From Clarireedia homoeocarpa (taxonomy: Eukaryota > Ascomycota > Leotiomycetes > Helotiales > Rutstroemiaceae): a stretch of DNA of 64,000 nt. The stretch covers positions 248,001 through 312,000 of the forward strand of contig LNKV01000015.1 in the NCBI GenBank assembly GCA_001465935.1, read 5' to 3'. Under the pieces are notes generated by a model. The model did no database searches. It worked only from the letters and a program-made list of their open reading frames with translations, and was not told where the DNA came from. A program made the position numbers and the translations under genes. Below, in pieces: positions 12,009-21,921 of this stretch (positions within the stretch are counted from its first letter, which is position 1; each line of letters begins with the position of its first letter).

Positions 12009-12562
12009 TTACCACACAATTCCGACTGCAGCGGCAACTATGAAGGCAAGTGTGAAACGCCATAATTCCTTCCGGGATGGTTCTTTGAGAAGTAGAATCA
12101 GACCTGTACGGGAATTCTGTGGATCATCACTGAAGCCTCAATATTTCTCCTCATTGCCTCAACGAAACTTGCAAACATAATCAGGGTAGAATTTGCCCAT
12201 GCAAGAAGTGTGATCGAGAAAGCAAATGCATCATATGGTTGTTCTGACAATGATAAGAATGGGGACATGTCAGTCCAAGAGAGATCCCTTAAAAACACAT
12301 TGCCGAGAAGCGGTGATGGTATTCCTCGCGATATATATTCCCGAACACACGATGTTATTTTATTGAGCGTACTTGTAGAAGTGAATGGCTCTAGTATGTT
12401 GAATAGCTCTTGCATTCCGTACACACTCATTCACCAGTGTAATATGCCACCCAAATGGTGTACTCGGAATCAATCAAGTCTTTTCCACTCTTACAGTACT
12501 CCCAGACTAAAGGATAGTAATGATAGGTTAAGCATCTGAACGACGGATACGACGGCGCCCAT
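12009..12562 (-). pseudogene. Degenerate ORF with a C-terminal membrane segment
   Basis: I cannot name the family. One minus-strand frame from an ATG at 12562 reads as protein-like sequence but meets TAA at 12493-12491, TGA at 12472-12470 and TGA at 12433-12431. The longest open piece follows (12430-12098) and has a hydrophobic stretch (AFAFSITLLAWANSTLIMFASF). A different frame then continues to a stop at 12009 with a typical C-terminal anchor: basic residues followed by FTLAFIVAAAVGIVW. The TGA codons could be CGA and the TAA could be CAA changed by C-to-T, which is the RIP or deamination direction. A real gene with odd introns is the alternative, but I could not find GT/AG borders that repair the frames. 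Confidence 0.45.
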
Positions 12563-13024
12563 GATGCTGTCGCCTATGGATGAGTCACGGAGATGTAGCC
12601 TGATTGAAATTACCTCTGCTGACTTCTATCAAATTGCATGATGATTTGTGCAAGTCCTGGGCATGAAATAATATTCAGCAAGAAGCGTGGTTGAAGATTT
12701 AGAGATCGAATATAAGAATCTCTATTTTTCCTTAAGTGCCAATCGTCAACGAAGCTTCTTTTCTTTTACACTGCTTCTTAGCTCGTGTTGTCCTCTTTCT
12801 TTACCTCATTTTCCTGCAGAATTCGTACCTCTCTATCCAGAAACTACAGCTAATAATTTGTAATTATGTATCTGAGATATCGTTCGAATTTCTAGCTCTC
12901 GTGACGCTTCGCCTAGATGGCAAACAGCTTGCACGAGTACTATTCCCAAGCCATGAGGCTCCAAACAATTTTTCCTATGAATTTCCAAAGTCAAACATAG
13001 CTTCCCGCTTTTCTTCTACCTGAT
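12563..13024. other. Intergenic spacer, no gene seen
   Basis: Between the degenerate ORF and the 3' end of the aminotransferase. No coding or RNA signal recognised. Confidence 0.45.
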
Positions 13025-15107
13025 TCACTTCTCCGCGTCGTCCATTTCCTTCCAGTTGAATCGATCTTCCTTCAACCCTCCTTCAGTCGTATTGATTTTA
13101 TCTCGATCCGTCTCACTGCTACTATTCTGCTGCATCTCTTCAAGTCCCAAGACTTTCCACAGCCTATCGCAGTTTCAGAACTAGTGGTAAATGCTCCCAT
13201 AAACGATGCACTACCTGAACTCTCCTTCTCTACTTTCGGGGAAAAAAATACCAACTCACCTCCCTAATCCAAACGCCACATCCTCCTCACTCATCGCAAA
13301 TGTAATTCTATACCATCCAGGCGTCTCCGATTTAAAAGCTTCTCCTGTAGTGAGCCAGATTCCATTATCTAGCATTCGTTTCGATAGCATACGTTCTGCT
13401 TCTAGGGTATGTTTACCACCAGGAAGAAAGGGTTTGAGAGAGAGCCAGACGAAAGGGCCTGCATAGCTATGGTTTGGTGATAGGGTTAGTACTAGGTTTG
13501 TTTGCTGGGCAAGTATATTGATTTTAATAGATCCAGTAGATGGTGATGTGAGTGAGTGAGTATGTCCATAAAGGGGTAAGGCGTGAAATAGTGAAAGTAA
13601 ATGCGTGGAAGGATAACATACCTCGGAATATACTTAATCCCCTTTTCGCGGAGTCTAGCAGTACAGAAATCATACGAAGCACTCATTCTTGTGCGGAAAG
13701 TTGAGAAATAAAAGTCGAGGAACGGGTGATCAGTAAGCATGAGTGTCCAAACGTGGTCGGAGAGGGATGATGCACAGGCAAATTTGGAGATGGCTGCTAG
13801 TGTGGCGTGGAGAACGGGATTGGATTGCGAGAAGAGCGCACCGATCCTGAGACCGTTGCAGCAGAAATCCTGTGGTAGTAGAACAAAGAGTTCAGCGCCT
13901 TATGCTTGGGGAAAATCCCGAAGAGTGGAATAGGGAAATTACCTTGCCCATAGTATACAGAACATGAACTAGCCCCGGATTAATGAATTTCGCAATATCC
14001 ATCGACAGCACCGAAGTAAACGGGACCATGTCTAAGATATCGCTAGCAGAGAATACACTCATAGCATATACCTCATCACTTATGAAATGGATGGAGTATT
14101 TCGAGCATAGAGAAAGATATGCTTTGATTACACCAGGAGGATAACATCGTCCCAAGGGATTGTGCGGATTGCATAGAAGGAGGCCTTTGATTTTAATACC
14201 GCTTTTCTGGGATTCTAAGATTGCTTCCTCATGTCTATGGACGCCGGCAAGTGTTGTGGTGTCAGAGAGATCACCTATATCGACGAAGACCAGTTTTACT
14301 CTGGATTTTATGGTAAGTTCCGCGTCAAATGATTGTGAGAGATTAAATCGAAGAGAATAGGTGCAGACCTTGCGCGATCTTCAAAGTCACCAACGAATCC
14401 ACCATAGCAGGGTCGAGCAATTAGAATTCCGTCGCCTTCCTCGGCGATACAGTAGCACAGAGCATCGATGAGTGATGAGCCACCTGATAGGACAGTGATG
14501 TGATCACTCGTGACCTTTTTATAAGCCGAGAAATACGAATTCATGTAGCTTGCAAGGGCGGCCCGTAGTGCAAGAGATCCTGTTGGACCATCTCCGTAGG
14601 TGAGCACTGCCTAATCGTTAGCTTTTGCTATTGGAAGAAATGAAAACGCATAGATCACTCTTGGGTGTGACAGCGATGTGCGAATTGATGTATTGTGCGA
14701 TTTCATCGTGCCTGGTTTATTTTCCTGTCAGACTGATACTCAACAAGCAGATTCTATGTTACATGACACCCCAGACTTACATCAGTCTATTTTCAGCGAT
14801 GCCCATTGGAAAGATTCCATTTGGACTATCCTTCGACCAAGGATTTCCAAACACCTTTCCCATAAAATCCTTCGTTTCTTCTGGAACAACATTATGAAGA
14901 CATCGGGAAGATAGATTACACATTCTAGGAACAAGATCATGAAAAGTGTACCAGGAAGAGAACGTGAAATATAGGGAATTAGCGATATTCAGACCCCTAC
15001 GCACAATTCTGGATACAATGCGAGCAGCATGTAAAGTGTCGTATCTTGTAAGCAACGATACTTGTTGTATGCCATGGTGCGCTCAGTGCAAGCTTACATT
15101 TTGTGGG
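13025..15107 (-). CDS. ACC-synthase-like PLP aminotransferase
   Basis: Fold-type I PLP enzyme of the class I/II aminotransferase family, nearest to fungal 1-aminocyclopropane-1-carboxylate-synthase-like proteins. Eight exons: 15107-15088, 15044-14781, 14711-14659, 14606-14369, 14300-13943, 13869-13622, 13466-13260, 13163-13025. All phases agree and sum to 508 residues. Motifs in order: GIFPMGIAENRLM, LTYGDGPTGS, VLSGGSSLIDAL, LLLCNPHNPLGR, HFISDEVYAMSVF and GKDFCCNGLRIGALFS, where the Lys is the likely PLP-binding residue. The Arg of WYRITFAM probably binds the carboxylate. The C-terminal tail is charged and non-conserved. Exon 2 has a long N-terminal part that may hide another intron. Whether it makes ACC or simply transaminates cannot be told. 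Confidence 0.85.
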
Positions 15108-15236
15108 GCGTCGACATTAAGGCTTTAAATACATGAAAGGATCACGTGTATACTAGGCGTTCGGGCGCAAGCTTGCGGCCGTTGCGGCCTGAACCTTAAG
15201 GCAACTACGTGATCTATCTGAAGAACTGCCTGTGTA

Positions 15237-15345
15237 TGACTGGGGTTCGACTCCCCGTCAGAAAGAAAATCTGAATTTATATTAATTCCTTTTTTGATAT
15301 TTTTACTATTATAAGTTTTTTTCTATTGATCACCTGGTTTTTCTC
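15237..15345 (+). repeat. Inverted partial duplicate of the tRNA-Asp 3' half and its flank
   Basis: On the plus strand this stretch repeats, in inverted orientation, the T-arm and acceptor 3' strand of the tRNA-Asp at 15809-15913 plus about 80 bases of its downstream flank. The B-box GGTTCGACTCC is intact; the 5' half of the tRNA is absent, so this copy cannot make a tRNA. Most differences from the other copy are transitions, several of them CpA-to-TpA or TpG-to-TpA. Confidence 0.7.
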
Positions 15346-15370
15346 CCGCCGCTCAGAACCAGGTGATCAA
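15326..15370. repeat. Perfect 14-bp inverted repeat
   Basis: Arms 15326-15339 (TTGATCACCTGGTT) and 15357-15370 are exact reverse complements around a 17-base loop. It directly follows the tRNA-derived duplicate. Confidence 0.8.
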
Positions 15371-15586
15371 GTTAAACTGGTCAAAATAGTCCTCGGTTTG
15401 ATGGCAGGCACAGTGGTACTATGTCGGAGTTGGGCTCCCAATGTCACTATACCCTACTGGAAAACTTTGTACTTAGACAAAACTCTACCTAGCCGGTTCT
15501 CAGTTTATCTGAGAGCTTGTGTACTTCTCAACTTAACTGAGCGCTTGTGTACTTCTCGGTCTAGCTGAGAACCCGACCTACTAATC

Positions 15587-15688
15587 GTCGGCGTTCGTGT
15601 AACCCTTCTACAGAAAGCTTTGGAAAGCGTTTCTACAAAAAGCTTCGCTTTCTAAAGCTTTCTGTAGAAGGGTTACACGAACGCCGAC
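15587..15688. repeat. 43-bp near-perfect inverted repeat (hairpin)
   Basis: Arms 15587-15629 and 15646-15688 are reverse complements with one mismatch, around a 16-base loop. The arms contain AAAGCTTTCTGTAGAAGGG. It lies midway between the two tRNA-derived arms, so 15237-15913 as a whole is a nested palindromic structure. Confidence 0.85.
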
Positions 15689-15808
15689 AATTCTTTGACT
15701 CAAAAAGGTCGTTAAAATAAAAAATCAATCAACTAGTTAGTCAATAGAACAATTTTTTTATGATAGTAAAAACATCAAAAATGGAACTGACATGAATTCA
15801 GATTTTTT

Positions 15809-15913
15809 CTCTCTGACGGGGAGTCGAACCCCGGTCTCCCGCGCATTGTCATCACTTGATGTGATATCATGTGACATGACAAGCGGAAATCATGACCGTT
15901 AGACCATCAAAGA
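15809..15913 (-). tRNA. tRNA-Asp (GTC) with intron
   Basis: The minus strand folds as a tRNA. Acceptor TCTTTGA pairs with TCAGAGA (one G-U), with G73 as the discriminator expected of tRNA-Asp. The A-box TGGTCTAACGG and B-box GGTTCGACTCC are good. The T-stem CGGGG/CCCCG is perfect. The anticodon arm is CCGC TTGTCA ... C GCGG with anticodon GTC. An intron of about 33 bases sits one base 3' of the anticodon, the canonical place, and is itself self-complementary. A T5 run about 35 bases downstream can end Pol III transcription. The weak acceptor stem and its place in a repeat leave some doubt about function. Confidence 0.8.
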
Positions 15914-17265
15914 TGTTTGCTCCGTTTACTGTTGACGTGATAACGGTTACTGGCTACTATAACTCCCAACATTCTTTTGTTTCCAGAATAATATATGTAA
16001 CGTATATAATGAAACTAATTTCCAACTAAGATTACAAACAGTTTATTTTTCTCTTTCTTTCTACATATTCACATACCGTTCGTTATATAGTAACTGAGAT
16101 TATAAATCGGTTTCCGCACCTATCAAATAACATATTCTGAATTAATGAGAATATCAAGCCTAAGAAGACTTCAGATATTAACTCTCTATAATCTCACTAT
16201 ATATGTCTTTCTTCATCTATCTTCACCTCTGCGATCTGGCATTGTTTGTTTTTGTTTTTATCTTATTTTGTTTTATTCCCAAATGTTTCACACAAGGTTC
16301 CAAATGGTGGGTGGGTTAGTCGGTGGGCGGTCATCGTCTTTAGTTAGGTTAGCATTCTGTTTCTGTTACAATGTTTTTTTCTCTTTTAGCAAGCGAGCAA
16401 AGTCGACGGATGGATGATGATGACATGATGAATTACTTTTTACTTTTTTCTATGCGTTTTTCTTGAGGAGGAAAAAGCAGTGGGGTGATTTGTTGGTTTA
16501 TTTAGCTTTAATTTTAATGAATGCGTTGATTTTCTGGGGTTGGGCGCGGTGATTGGAGAAGGAAACGGTTTGGAACGGAGTGGAAAAGATTGATTTATTT
16601 TCATCAGGCGGTGGAACTGAAAGAGATGGAGATGAAGGTGCTGGATGGAAGTGCGATACCCATATCATATCATGATACACGAAATGATTATACTGTTTTG
16701 CTTGTTCGTTGAGTAGTGTAGCTAGTCGTTGGTGAGTTGAGTTGATGTGGAGAGATAACACGATGAATGCACGAAAGATATAAGTCATCTACTTAAATAT
16801 GTCTCTGTCTTATGCTGTTTGCATATGAGTACTAAAATAAGTGATACAAGTCAGATGTCTTAGCTGTAATTTGATAGTATCGAAAGAGAAGATATAGTCC
16901 CGGTTTTTGTGGCTAGAATTTGTCAACCAATCAATTGACAGATCGAACTTGTTTTGTGTTGTATAATTGGCTGAAACTTAGAACATGGAGAGGCAGGAAC
17001 TACACTTATTTATCCTTGGGTTCAAGTATGTGACAACTAACTAAATAAAATTGATAAAATGACCTTAGCATTAACAACTAAAGAACTAAGAAGTATATAC
17101 AGGAAGGGAGTCACGTGTGCACGTACTTCCTGAGTGTCCTTGGTAGTTGGTCGCAGCGCAAGGCACTTACGGTGCTGGTCGCGGTTTACAATAATCGCCA
17201 TGATAACTTTTTTACTTCTTTGGTGCTGATTCAAGAATTTAGTGTATTGAAGCAGTATACTTATG
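15914..17265. other. AT-rich intergenic region, no gene supported
   Basis: About 1.35 kb. One 96-codon minus-strand frame (16788-16498) is open but shows no family character or codon signal I trust. The rest is AT-rich with pyrimidine runs. Nothing else recognised. Confidence 0.4.
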
Positions 17266-18159
17266 TTAAGCTATAAACTCTCCTAGCTGTATAGCTCGGC
17301 GGATAATATTTACAGACTTCGTCACAGCGTCCTCAGAGCTAGGGCCTGGAACTTCATGCCCCCCATTATGAACAAAGCATGATCTTGTATCGGAACTTGC
17401 AAAACTTGGTAAAGTCCTTTGCTCTGTCTGCAACGCTGTCCGTTTCCCCCCATATGTGTGCTGTGGGAATATCAATTATTGGCCTAGGATCCTCCGTCTT
17501 CCATATACCACCATTCTGTAATGCATCAAGGTCATATGGGAGAGTGGCAGTAGAGAAGAAAACGGCACATTTAAAGCTAGACTCGATTGGCCTTCCTTGC
17601 CTGACCTGCTCGATCATCCAAGAAGAGACAAGAGGAACAGATTGACTGAAAGCAATAACTCCGTCATAGGGGCCATCGGTTTTCAGAAAGGTATTGAAAT
17701 CATCATAAGCTTTAAGGGCCGATTTGGTGGAGTTGACTTCAAAGTAAGCAAAGCCCTCCTGCACGTTAGGCATCAGGGTTTTAATTGCTATTTGTCTGGT
17801 CAGACAGGAACCTCTTCTGCTATTTTGTAGGTTTTGGTTTCACGATATACTCACAAGGATCGACCTCACAGGGAACGTTACCCTCCACGAAATCATAACT
17901 GTGATGATCTCCAAGCTCGTATCTGATTGCAGCTGACCGGCTTAGCTTAGAACAAGGCGATTGCCCTTGCAACTAGTTACCTGTTTGCATCTCAAATATC
18001 TATTGTCGGGAACACAGATATGGAATCAGCTATAGATTCAGAATAGGCAAGGAACAGGCTCATACTTTGGCGCTTGTGCCCATGCCATGAAGACTTTCTG
18101 GTTATTAGTTAAAAGGTTCGAGAAAAGGAGATAATCCGAACCTACCAAAGAAAACGCAT
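17266..18159 (-). pseudogene. FSH1-type serine hydrolase of the polyketide cluster, frameshifted
   Basis: Family of small alpha/beta hydrolases (FSH1/DUF341) that in polyketide clusters often release the finished chain. Exons: 18159-18146, 18093-18066, 17999-17981, 17932-17855, 17787 to the 3' end. The first exons give MRFLCLHGMGTS, the family start, and then YDFVEGNVPCEVDP. The nucleophile motif is AFSQS where the family has GFSQG, so both flanking Gly are changed. The acid is in HIWGETD. A run of four T on the coding strand (17401-17404) puts the frame off by one, and translation ends at 17366. The true C-terminus with the catalytic His (FVHNGGHEVPG) lies in the next frame to 17266. It could be a sequencing indel, but the neighbours are broken too. 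Confidence 0.75.
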
Positions 18160-19683
18160 TTTGGCGAACTATGATGTAGGTTTAACCTCCGCGTTGCAAG
18201 GAGTGTAAATGAGAGATTATCTGTCGGTAAATAATAGATACAGGAAGTAGCGAGGGCGTCGGTGAATTTAACGGCACTGAACTACCAGTGTAGTCGTTTA
18301 TTTACCAAGTACACCGAGTTGGTGGTCCCAGACTGGACAGGGGTCGAGGCTACCCCAATTTTCTTTCAACTAGTGGATAGGTATAGTACTTTATGCACTG
18401 GCTGACTGATTGGCATGACAAGTAATAAGTATGGTTGATCCACGTAGGCGTACGTAGTAATGGTCCTCTGTAACTAATTTAATGAGTAAAAAAAAAAAAA
18501 AAGACTGAGATTTATACAGTTTTTTATTTTTATTTTTATTTTATTTTTATTCATTTTAACGACCTATGTGAGTCCGAGACTATAGTAGGTCGTCTAGCAG
18601 CTAGCTGCTGGCGATATAGATTATTTTACAAAGGAGAAACTAGCAAAACTCCTCTATCCAGTTATAATATTCTTAATATAATAGACTTCTCCTTAGACAA
18701 GTAACAGTTCCCTTAAGCTACAAGAAAGAAGATAGCTACTCTAGGTTCCCTCTATCTCGTACGATAGTCACTAAGGGTTCTCGATAACGAGAAGTAGCCT
18801 TAGATACCTCTCTTCCAGTTCCCTTTATATAGTATATTGGCTTGTAACAGATATCGCTAGTATCCGGTAATCTGCAAAGTAGTCCTCTTTACTTATCTAA
18901 CTAAATCCCTTCTTCTTTCTTTAAACTGTGAAAATTCGTTGAGAATCCCTTCTCTTTTTCTTAAGTTATAAATATTAGTAAGAATTCTTTCTCTTTAGCT
19001 TATAAAATTCGTTGAGAATCCTTTCTTCTTTCTTCAGTCTTATAAAAATTCATCGAGAATCGATTGTAGGTTCTATATATCAATTATACTCTTCTCCTTT
19101 CCTTAGCCCAAATAAATCCTATCAATAATTATAACCTACTTTGTTCCTCTTTATATTTTCGCTCAAGGTTACAATATACAAGTAGAGGTTGAAAGTAGAA
19201 GATTGTATCGTGAAGTTATTTGAGTCGTGAAAATTCGTCGAATATCGTTCGTAGATACAAATAGCGTTGTCGGAGACAACAATAAAGCAAAGCGACTCAA
19301 TCTTGGCTCTTAAGGGATAAGAATCGCCTTGAGGTTCGTAGAGGACACTGCGTACAGGTGTTGAGTCTTCGTCCTCCAGATTTATACAGTAGTAAGCTGA
19401 AATATTGATCCTAGTTACATAAACTAACTACTGCTTTGTTAGTACTGATATAATCCATAACTGCGTCCAAAATGCTGACAATATCGTATATCAATTTAAT
19501 TCTTTCTAATAAATTGATAAATCATATGGTGTCGGAATAAGACGTAATATACGGAATATCCATATTCTGTACAGAAATGAAGCCTCTGTCTGCACTTAGG
19601 GCAAAATTAAAGTTTGTGCTTATCCAGCACACTAATTACACATGGTTTGGCACACCTCACGACTCATTCATATACAGATCCCT
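18160..19683. other. AT-rich gene-free block in the polyketide cluster
   Basis: About 1.5 kb, strongly AT-rich with many TA steps, no open frame of note, and degenerate internal repeats. This is the look of an old repeat worn down by RIP-type mutation. No family could be recognised. Confidence 0.45.
18925..19070. repeat. Degenerate tandem repeat (TTCGTTGAGAATCC)
   Basis: Units of roughly 45-55 bases, each with a version of AAAATTCGTTGAGAATCC followed by a pyrimidine-rich tract, occur three to four times. Later units carry CATCGAGAATC variants. Confidence 0.55.
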
Positions 19684-19998
19684 CTAATCTGATAATCGAC
19701 TAGTCGCTTCTTTGTTTAGTTTAATCTGCTGTTTTCTCCAAACAAGTATGATGGATACGATTTGTGCAGCACTGAAGGCAACCATAGCTCGCATTTGCAA
19801 GTTGTACGCTTCACCGAAAGTCTTTCGAGCCTGGTCTCTGAGAGCTGGAGGGGCTAAGGTGAGGCTACTTGGCTCATTGAGCAGCATATGGACCTGAGAG
19901 CCTAAGATGGGAGTTAGGCGAAACAAAACATGGTTAACCAGGATCGTGTTGGCAACAGCGACGCCGAGTGCCCCCCCTAGCATACGAAACTGGATAAC

Positions 19999-20215
19999 TG
20001 TGATGATTCTGACCGAATTATCACGATGCTACATAAGGACATGACCTCCCTGGGGGTGAGTCAGACATCAGGCATGCATTAGCATACATTAGCATACACG
20101 TGATATAGCACATGATCACTTCCTGTATATAAGCCTTCGGGCCCTTATGATCCTCTTAGCTCTGTAGTTGTTAATTCTAAGGTCATTCAGTGTCTTAACT
20201 GGCAGTCTCGTCACA
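19999..20215. mobile_element. 217-bp MITE-like element inside the MFS gene
   Basis: Imperfect terminal inverted repeats of about 15 bases (TGTGATGATTCTGAC and TGTGACGAGACTGCC read inward) bound the element. The 5-bp direct repeat ATAAC flanks it at 19994-19998 and 20216-20220. Leaving out the element and one ATAAC copy rejoins the transporter frame exactly at a conserved motif, which shows insertion into a once intact gene. It has no ORF of its own, so it is non-autonomous. Treating it as an intron (GTGACG...CACAG) does not restore frame. Confidence 0.82.
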
Positions 20216-21778
20216 ATAACAGTCCCAACTGCCATGTCTAGAGATGTGTTTGTTAGCAGGGCTACATTACTTGTGATAGAGGAGATGAATCGACCCACTC
20301 TTATCTTCAGCGTCTACCATAAGCGGCGCCATGATGTATTGAGTGCCGACGGACGCGCCAGTACCGAATCCGGCAATAAAGGCATACCCATATTGGCCGG
20401 GCCATATATTGAAGGTGACCGGTAGAGTTGACAATAACGAAAAGCCGACTATCTGAATGGCAGCACCGATAATAAGGCACGCAATGAAGGGATATTCGAA
20501 TTTGCTCATAATGGTGGGCACGACAATGCCAAAAGGTGTCCCAACAGCGAAGGGCAGAAGTCTTATACCAGCGTACAAGGGGCTACTGCCATTGACGATT
20601 TGAAGACGTTGGGGGATTTCTATAAAAGCGACAGTGCTGCTTGCGCCAGCCAGAAACGATCCGCTAGTCATCAATGTGTCAGCCCGAATCTTCAGCCAGA
20701 ATTCCGAGACAGCCTTACGTCAATACGCCCAACCACGCACGGTTATGAAAGAAGCGCCACGGAAACATGGGCTGGATTTTGGAGCCTTTATTGCTAGAGT
20801 ACCACTGCCATAGGAGGAACGATATCCATAAAACTCCAGAGAGGATGAAAAAGGCGATGATTACTGCCGAGTCCCATGCATACCGAACCTGTTCTTCAGA
20901 TAATGCAGCTATAAGAAAAATAGTGCCTGCTAGCAGCAGAAAGGCGCCTAAGAAGTCAATCTTCTTCAACAGACTTACGTCAATCTTGCTTTTCATTAGT
21001 TCACAATGACGAGGAAAGTTACGTGGAAGAGAAAGGGCGATAATGGTGAGTCCGGCGACTCCAGCTGGCAGGCTGCATAACATGTTAGTATACAATTCAC
21101 CTAACTAGTAACTAATGCATGTCACTTGGACGCAGGGGGCTTACTTGAGCAGAAATGCCCATCGCCAGTCCCCAGTGTTGTTGATTCCCCCACCGACAAG
21201 TGGCCCGAGCATCATACCCAAGGCAATAGCCGATGATGCAACAGCCGATATCATATTGTACTGGCTTTGTGGCACCATTTGCATAAATGAGATTAAAGTG
21301 AGGGAGTAAACGCCGGCCCCCCCAATGCCTTGCAGTGCGCGATTAATGATGCTGTGCCCAGTGGATATTAGCATACATCTCTGTCGAGACAAAGGGTGAA
21401 CAAACAGCTGGTTCATGTTCTGGGCGGCCCCGCAACCTCCTGAGAAAGCCATAAAGAGAACCATGGAAGTCATCAGCAGAGGTTTCCCACCAAACATGTC
21501 GCCTAGTTTTGCCCATATTATCAAAAAACCTGTTACAATTGAAGCCTGTTATTAGCATAGCTTCAACCTTAGAGTCAAGATTGGCTCGCACCCGTGTATG
21601 TGAGGAGGTATGATGTAACAACCCAATTGCTCTGGCTGTAGTCACAAGGTCATCCGAGATGGTGATCAGGGACGTGCTGACGATGGAAACTTCCATACAC
21701 GGAAGAAACACACTCAGACTCAATCTAAATGTTGATAAGCTAATATGTCTTTATTTTTTTCTTTCTTTTTTTTTTTGA

Positions 21779-21798
21779 GGGGGGGGGGGGGGGGGGGG
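21779..21798. repeat. Run of 20 G in MFS intron 1
   Basis: Twenty consecutive G on the plus strand (C on the coding strand), next to a T/A-rich tract, immediately after the donor of MFS intron 1. Likely length-unstable and able to form G-quadruplexes on the plus strand. Confidence 0.85.
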
Positions 21799-21921
21799 TG
21801 CTTACCCAAATACTGCCACCCAGAGCTGTCGACCGGAGAGGAATCTGTTCATTGATGTTGGTGGACATTCTGACGCCCCCAACGGCGCTACATGAACCTC
21901 ATTATTGCTCCCCATAGTCAT

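Larger units (their letters stand above)
19684..21921 (-). pseudogene. MFS multidrug-type transporter (14-TMS, DHA2-like), interrupted
   Basis: Polyketide-cluster exporter of the major facilitator family. Exons: 21921-21806, 21724-21592, 21529-21406, 21351-21145, 21072-20719, 20663-20299, 20237-20216 joined to 19998-19684 once an inserted element is ignored. Motifs include FLIIWAKLGDMFGGKP, QGIGGAGVYSL, GPLVGGGINNTGDWRWAF and FRMLGGALGVAV. Many hydrophobic segments fit 14 helices. Exon 2 is 133 bases where 134 are needed: a one-base loss near 21631-21650 shifts the frame. A 217-bp element at 19999-20215 splits the penultimate helix region and brings stops. Either lesion alone should abolish function. 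The gene is divergent from the PKS and shares its promoter. Confidence 0.85.

Noticed and set aside
16498..16788. A 96-codon minus-strand ORF
   Set aside because: No motif, no intron pattern and AT-rich low-complexity ends. Too weak to annotate as a gene.
17037..17234. Short minus-strand ORF upstream of the hydrolase region
   Set aside because: 65 codons with no recognisable motif; its GTAAGT could be a donor but no following exon fits.
19999..20215. The inserted stretch read as an ordinary long intron of the MFS gene
   Set aside because: Splicing GTGACG...CACAG leaves the wrong phase, the length is three times that of the neighbouring introns, and the flanking 5-bp repeat with inverted ends explains it better.
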